A stretch of DNA of 64,000 nt from Lysobacter enzymogenes (GTDB lineage Bacteria; Pseudomonadota; Gammaproteobacteria; Xanthomonadales; Xanthomonadaceae), in contig NZ_CP067395.1 of the NCBI RefSeq assembly GCF_017355525.1, forward strand, positions 3,813,001 through 3,877,000. The letters run 5' to 3'. Under the pieces are notes generated by a model. The model worked only from the letters and a program-made list of their open reading frames with translations, was not told where the DNA came from and ran no database searches. Shown here one piece after another: positions 63,342 through 64,000 of this stretch; the stretch's first letter is position 1; each line of letters starts with the position of its first letter. A program made the position numbers and the translations under genes.

Positions 63342-63589
63342 GGCGGCGGGCCTCGGTGAGAAAGATGCGGCGGGCGGAAGGGCGGGGTTCGTACCGGCGG
63401 GCAGGGCCGCCGGGTACGGTGCATATGCTCGGCCTCGGGCCGGCGCGATCGCAGGCCCGACGGTCACCGATGCGGCCTGCCGGAAGTCATCGCGTGGGCC
63501 GGGTGGCGACGCGGCCGGCGGGTGGCGTAGCCGGCGGGCAGGGCGGCCCGGAAGCAGGCCTGGGCACCAGTCAGGTGCCGATTTGGAAT

Positions 63590-63689
63590 TTTTAAGACGT
63601 CTAACTGGACGCACTACGTCACATTCGTGAGCGAGTGGATGACGTGCCTGGGCGATTCCCGCCCAGCCGGGCAAAGCGCCCGGTTTTAT
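63590..63689 (+). ncRNA. Candidate structured RNA ending in a terminator-like hairpin
   Basis: Between the DUF6622-like gene and the last gene, three adjacent hairpins can be drawn on the plus strand: ACGTCA-CATTCG-tgag-CGAGTG-ga-TGACGT, GGGCG-attcc-CGCCC, and CCGGGC-aaagc-GCCCGG (63667-63683) followed by TTTTAT. No ORF is convincing here. It could be an sRNA or a leader of an upstream transcript. I do not recognise a known riboswitch class in it. Confidence 0.3.
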
Positions 63690-63712
63690 GAACACGTTCA
63701 CATTTTGGCACC

Positions 63713-63728
63713 TGTGAATCACATCGCA
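63713..63728 (+). promoter_or_regulatory. Candidate CRP/Clp-type binding site
   Basis: TGTGAATCACATCGCA matches TGTGA-N6-TCACA with one mismatch (TCGCA). It lies about 36 bp upstream of the -24 element of the sigma-54 promoter. In Xanthomonadaceae Clp is the CRP homologue that responds to cyclic di-GMP. Confidence 0.4.
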
Positions 63729-63761
63729 CTAACAAACCAATCTGCGACATAAATCACGCTT

Positions 63762-63779
63762 GTGGCACGGATTGTGCGT
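63762..63779 (+). promoter_or_regulatory. Candidate sigma-54 (RpoN) promoter of the last gene
   Basis: GTGGCACGGATTGTGCGT holds the invariant GG (63764-63765) and GC (63776-63777) exactly 10 bp apart and matches YTGGCACGRNNNTTGCW at most positions. The predicted start is near 63789, about 44 bp before the ATG. Two flanking 7-bp arms (ATCACGC and GCGTGAT) form an inverted repeat around it. Confidence 0.6.
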
Positions 63780-63832
63780 GATCTGGCCGGAGCGCCGGAT
63801 CCCCCGGCGCCGACTCCCTTCGGACACCTTCC

Positions 63833-64000
63833 ATGCGCAAGCTTCCGACCGCTCTCCTGGCCGCCGCTCTGCTGGCCGGCCTGCCGCTGCTCGCCCAGGC
63901 CGAGTCGCAGTACACGACCGGCACCGCCTCGCCGATCACCGCCACCGCCCGCCTCGACTTCCAGATCACCGTGCCGAAGATCCTGTTCCTGCGCGTCGGC
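63833..64000 (+). CDS. Secreted protein, N-terminal 56 codons (surface/fimbrial-type, partial)
   Basis: The gene runs off the right edge. It begins with a signal peptide (MRKLPTALLAAALLAGLPLL, cleaved about AQAE), then ESQYTTGTASPITATARLDF and QITVPKILFLRVG. This pattern of a short secreted protein with TGT and DFQITVPKxLFLRVG is seen in a set of surface-exposed or fimbria-related proteins of Xanthomonadaceae; the family assignment is tentative because only the start is visible. It is preceded by a sigma-54-type promoter and a possible Clp site. Confidence 0.6.
   Translation, partial: MRKLPTALLAAALLAGLPLLAQAESQYTTGTASPITATARLDFQITVPKILFLRVG

Larger units (their letters stand above)
63342..63832. 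other. Intergenic control region before the last gene
   Basis: This 491-bp divergent gap contains a candidate structured RNA (63590-63689), a CRP/Clp-type site (63713-63728), and a sigma-54 promoter (63762-63779). Its last 140 bp is AT-richer than the surroundings. No coding sequence is supported. Confidence 0.55.

Noticed and set aside
63600..63690. Possible cyclic di-GMP riboswitch before the secreted gene
   Set aside because: The conserved core sequence of the known classes is absent; the terminator-like stem alone is not enough.

Overview
The window is chromosomal DNA of very high GC content with the codon use and gene families of a Xanthomonadaceae gammaproteobacterium, most likely a Lysobacter-type organism. 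This rests on protein families recognised by eye (mnmG, opgD, recCBD, mlaFEDCBA, rmuC, rlmI, phhA, a MexEF-type pump) and on the abundant short inverted repeats; no database search was run. No rRNA, tRNA, insertion sequence, prophage or CRISPR array was seen.

Layout: 1-4.1 kb holds a partial M61 peptidase, a secreted serine hydrolase and opgD. mnmG (4.5-6.4 kb) follows, then a gene-poor stretch with a candidate sigma-54 promoter driving a roughly 110-nt RNA that ends in a strong terminator. Two small lipoproteins lie at 7.1-7.9 kb. At 8.4-13.6 kb is a tightly coupled five-gene ABC exporter operon with one ATPase, three successive HlyD-type adaptors and one FtsX/MacB-type permease. A PLP-dependent dehydratase, a V4R-domain protein, an MHYT membrane sensor, a SnoaL-like protein and a clostripain-type peptidase follow up to 18.8 kb. 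A reverse-strand operon at 19.4-26.7 kb encodes DUF2798 protein, SDR, adaptor, MexF-like RND pump and outer-membrane channel, with a divergent LysR gene.

At 28.7-35.5 kb lies the most unusual block: a 1789-residue secreted RHS/YD-repeat protein ending in five fibronectin-like modules, a second secreted protein carrying the RHS core plus a variable C-terminal domain, a small lipoprotein that looks like its immunity partner, and a 38-codon overlapping ORF. The 3' half of this block is visibly poorer in GC than its surroundings. Downstream, recC-recB-recD are reverse-strand overlapping genes (35.5-44.4 kb), followed by the complete mlaFEDCB-mlaA lipid-transport cluster (44.9-49.4 kb), whose MlaA lacks a lipobox.

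The last third (49.6-64 kb) is ordinary housekeeping and accessory content: rmuC, two small unknowns, rlmI, a rhomboid protease, several small secreted or membrane proteins, an M28 peptidase, an Asp/Glu racemase-family protein, a Coa1-family protein, a divergent Lrp/phhA pair with an obvious operator, DUF4291, a small membrane protein, and the first 56 codons of a secreted protein preceded by a good sigma-54 promoter and a CRP/Clp-type site. Several families of intergenic inverted repeats punctuate the window, one copy sitting inside the mla operon.
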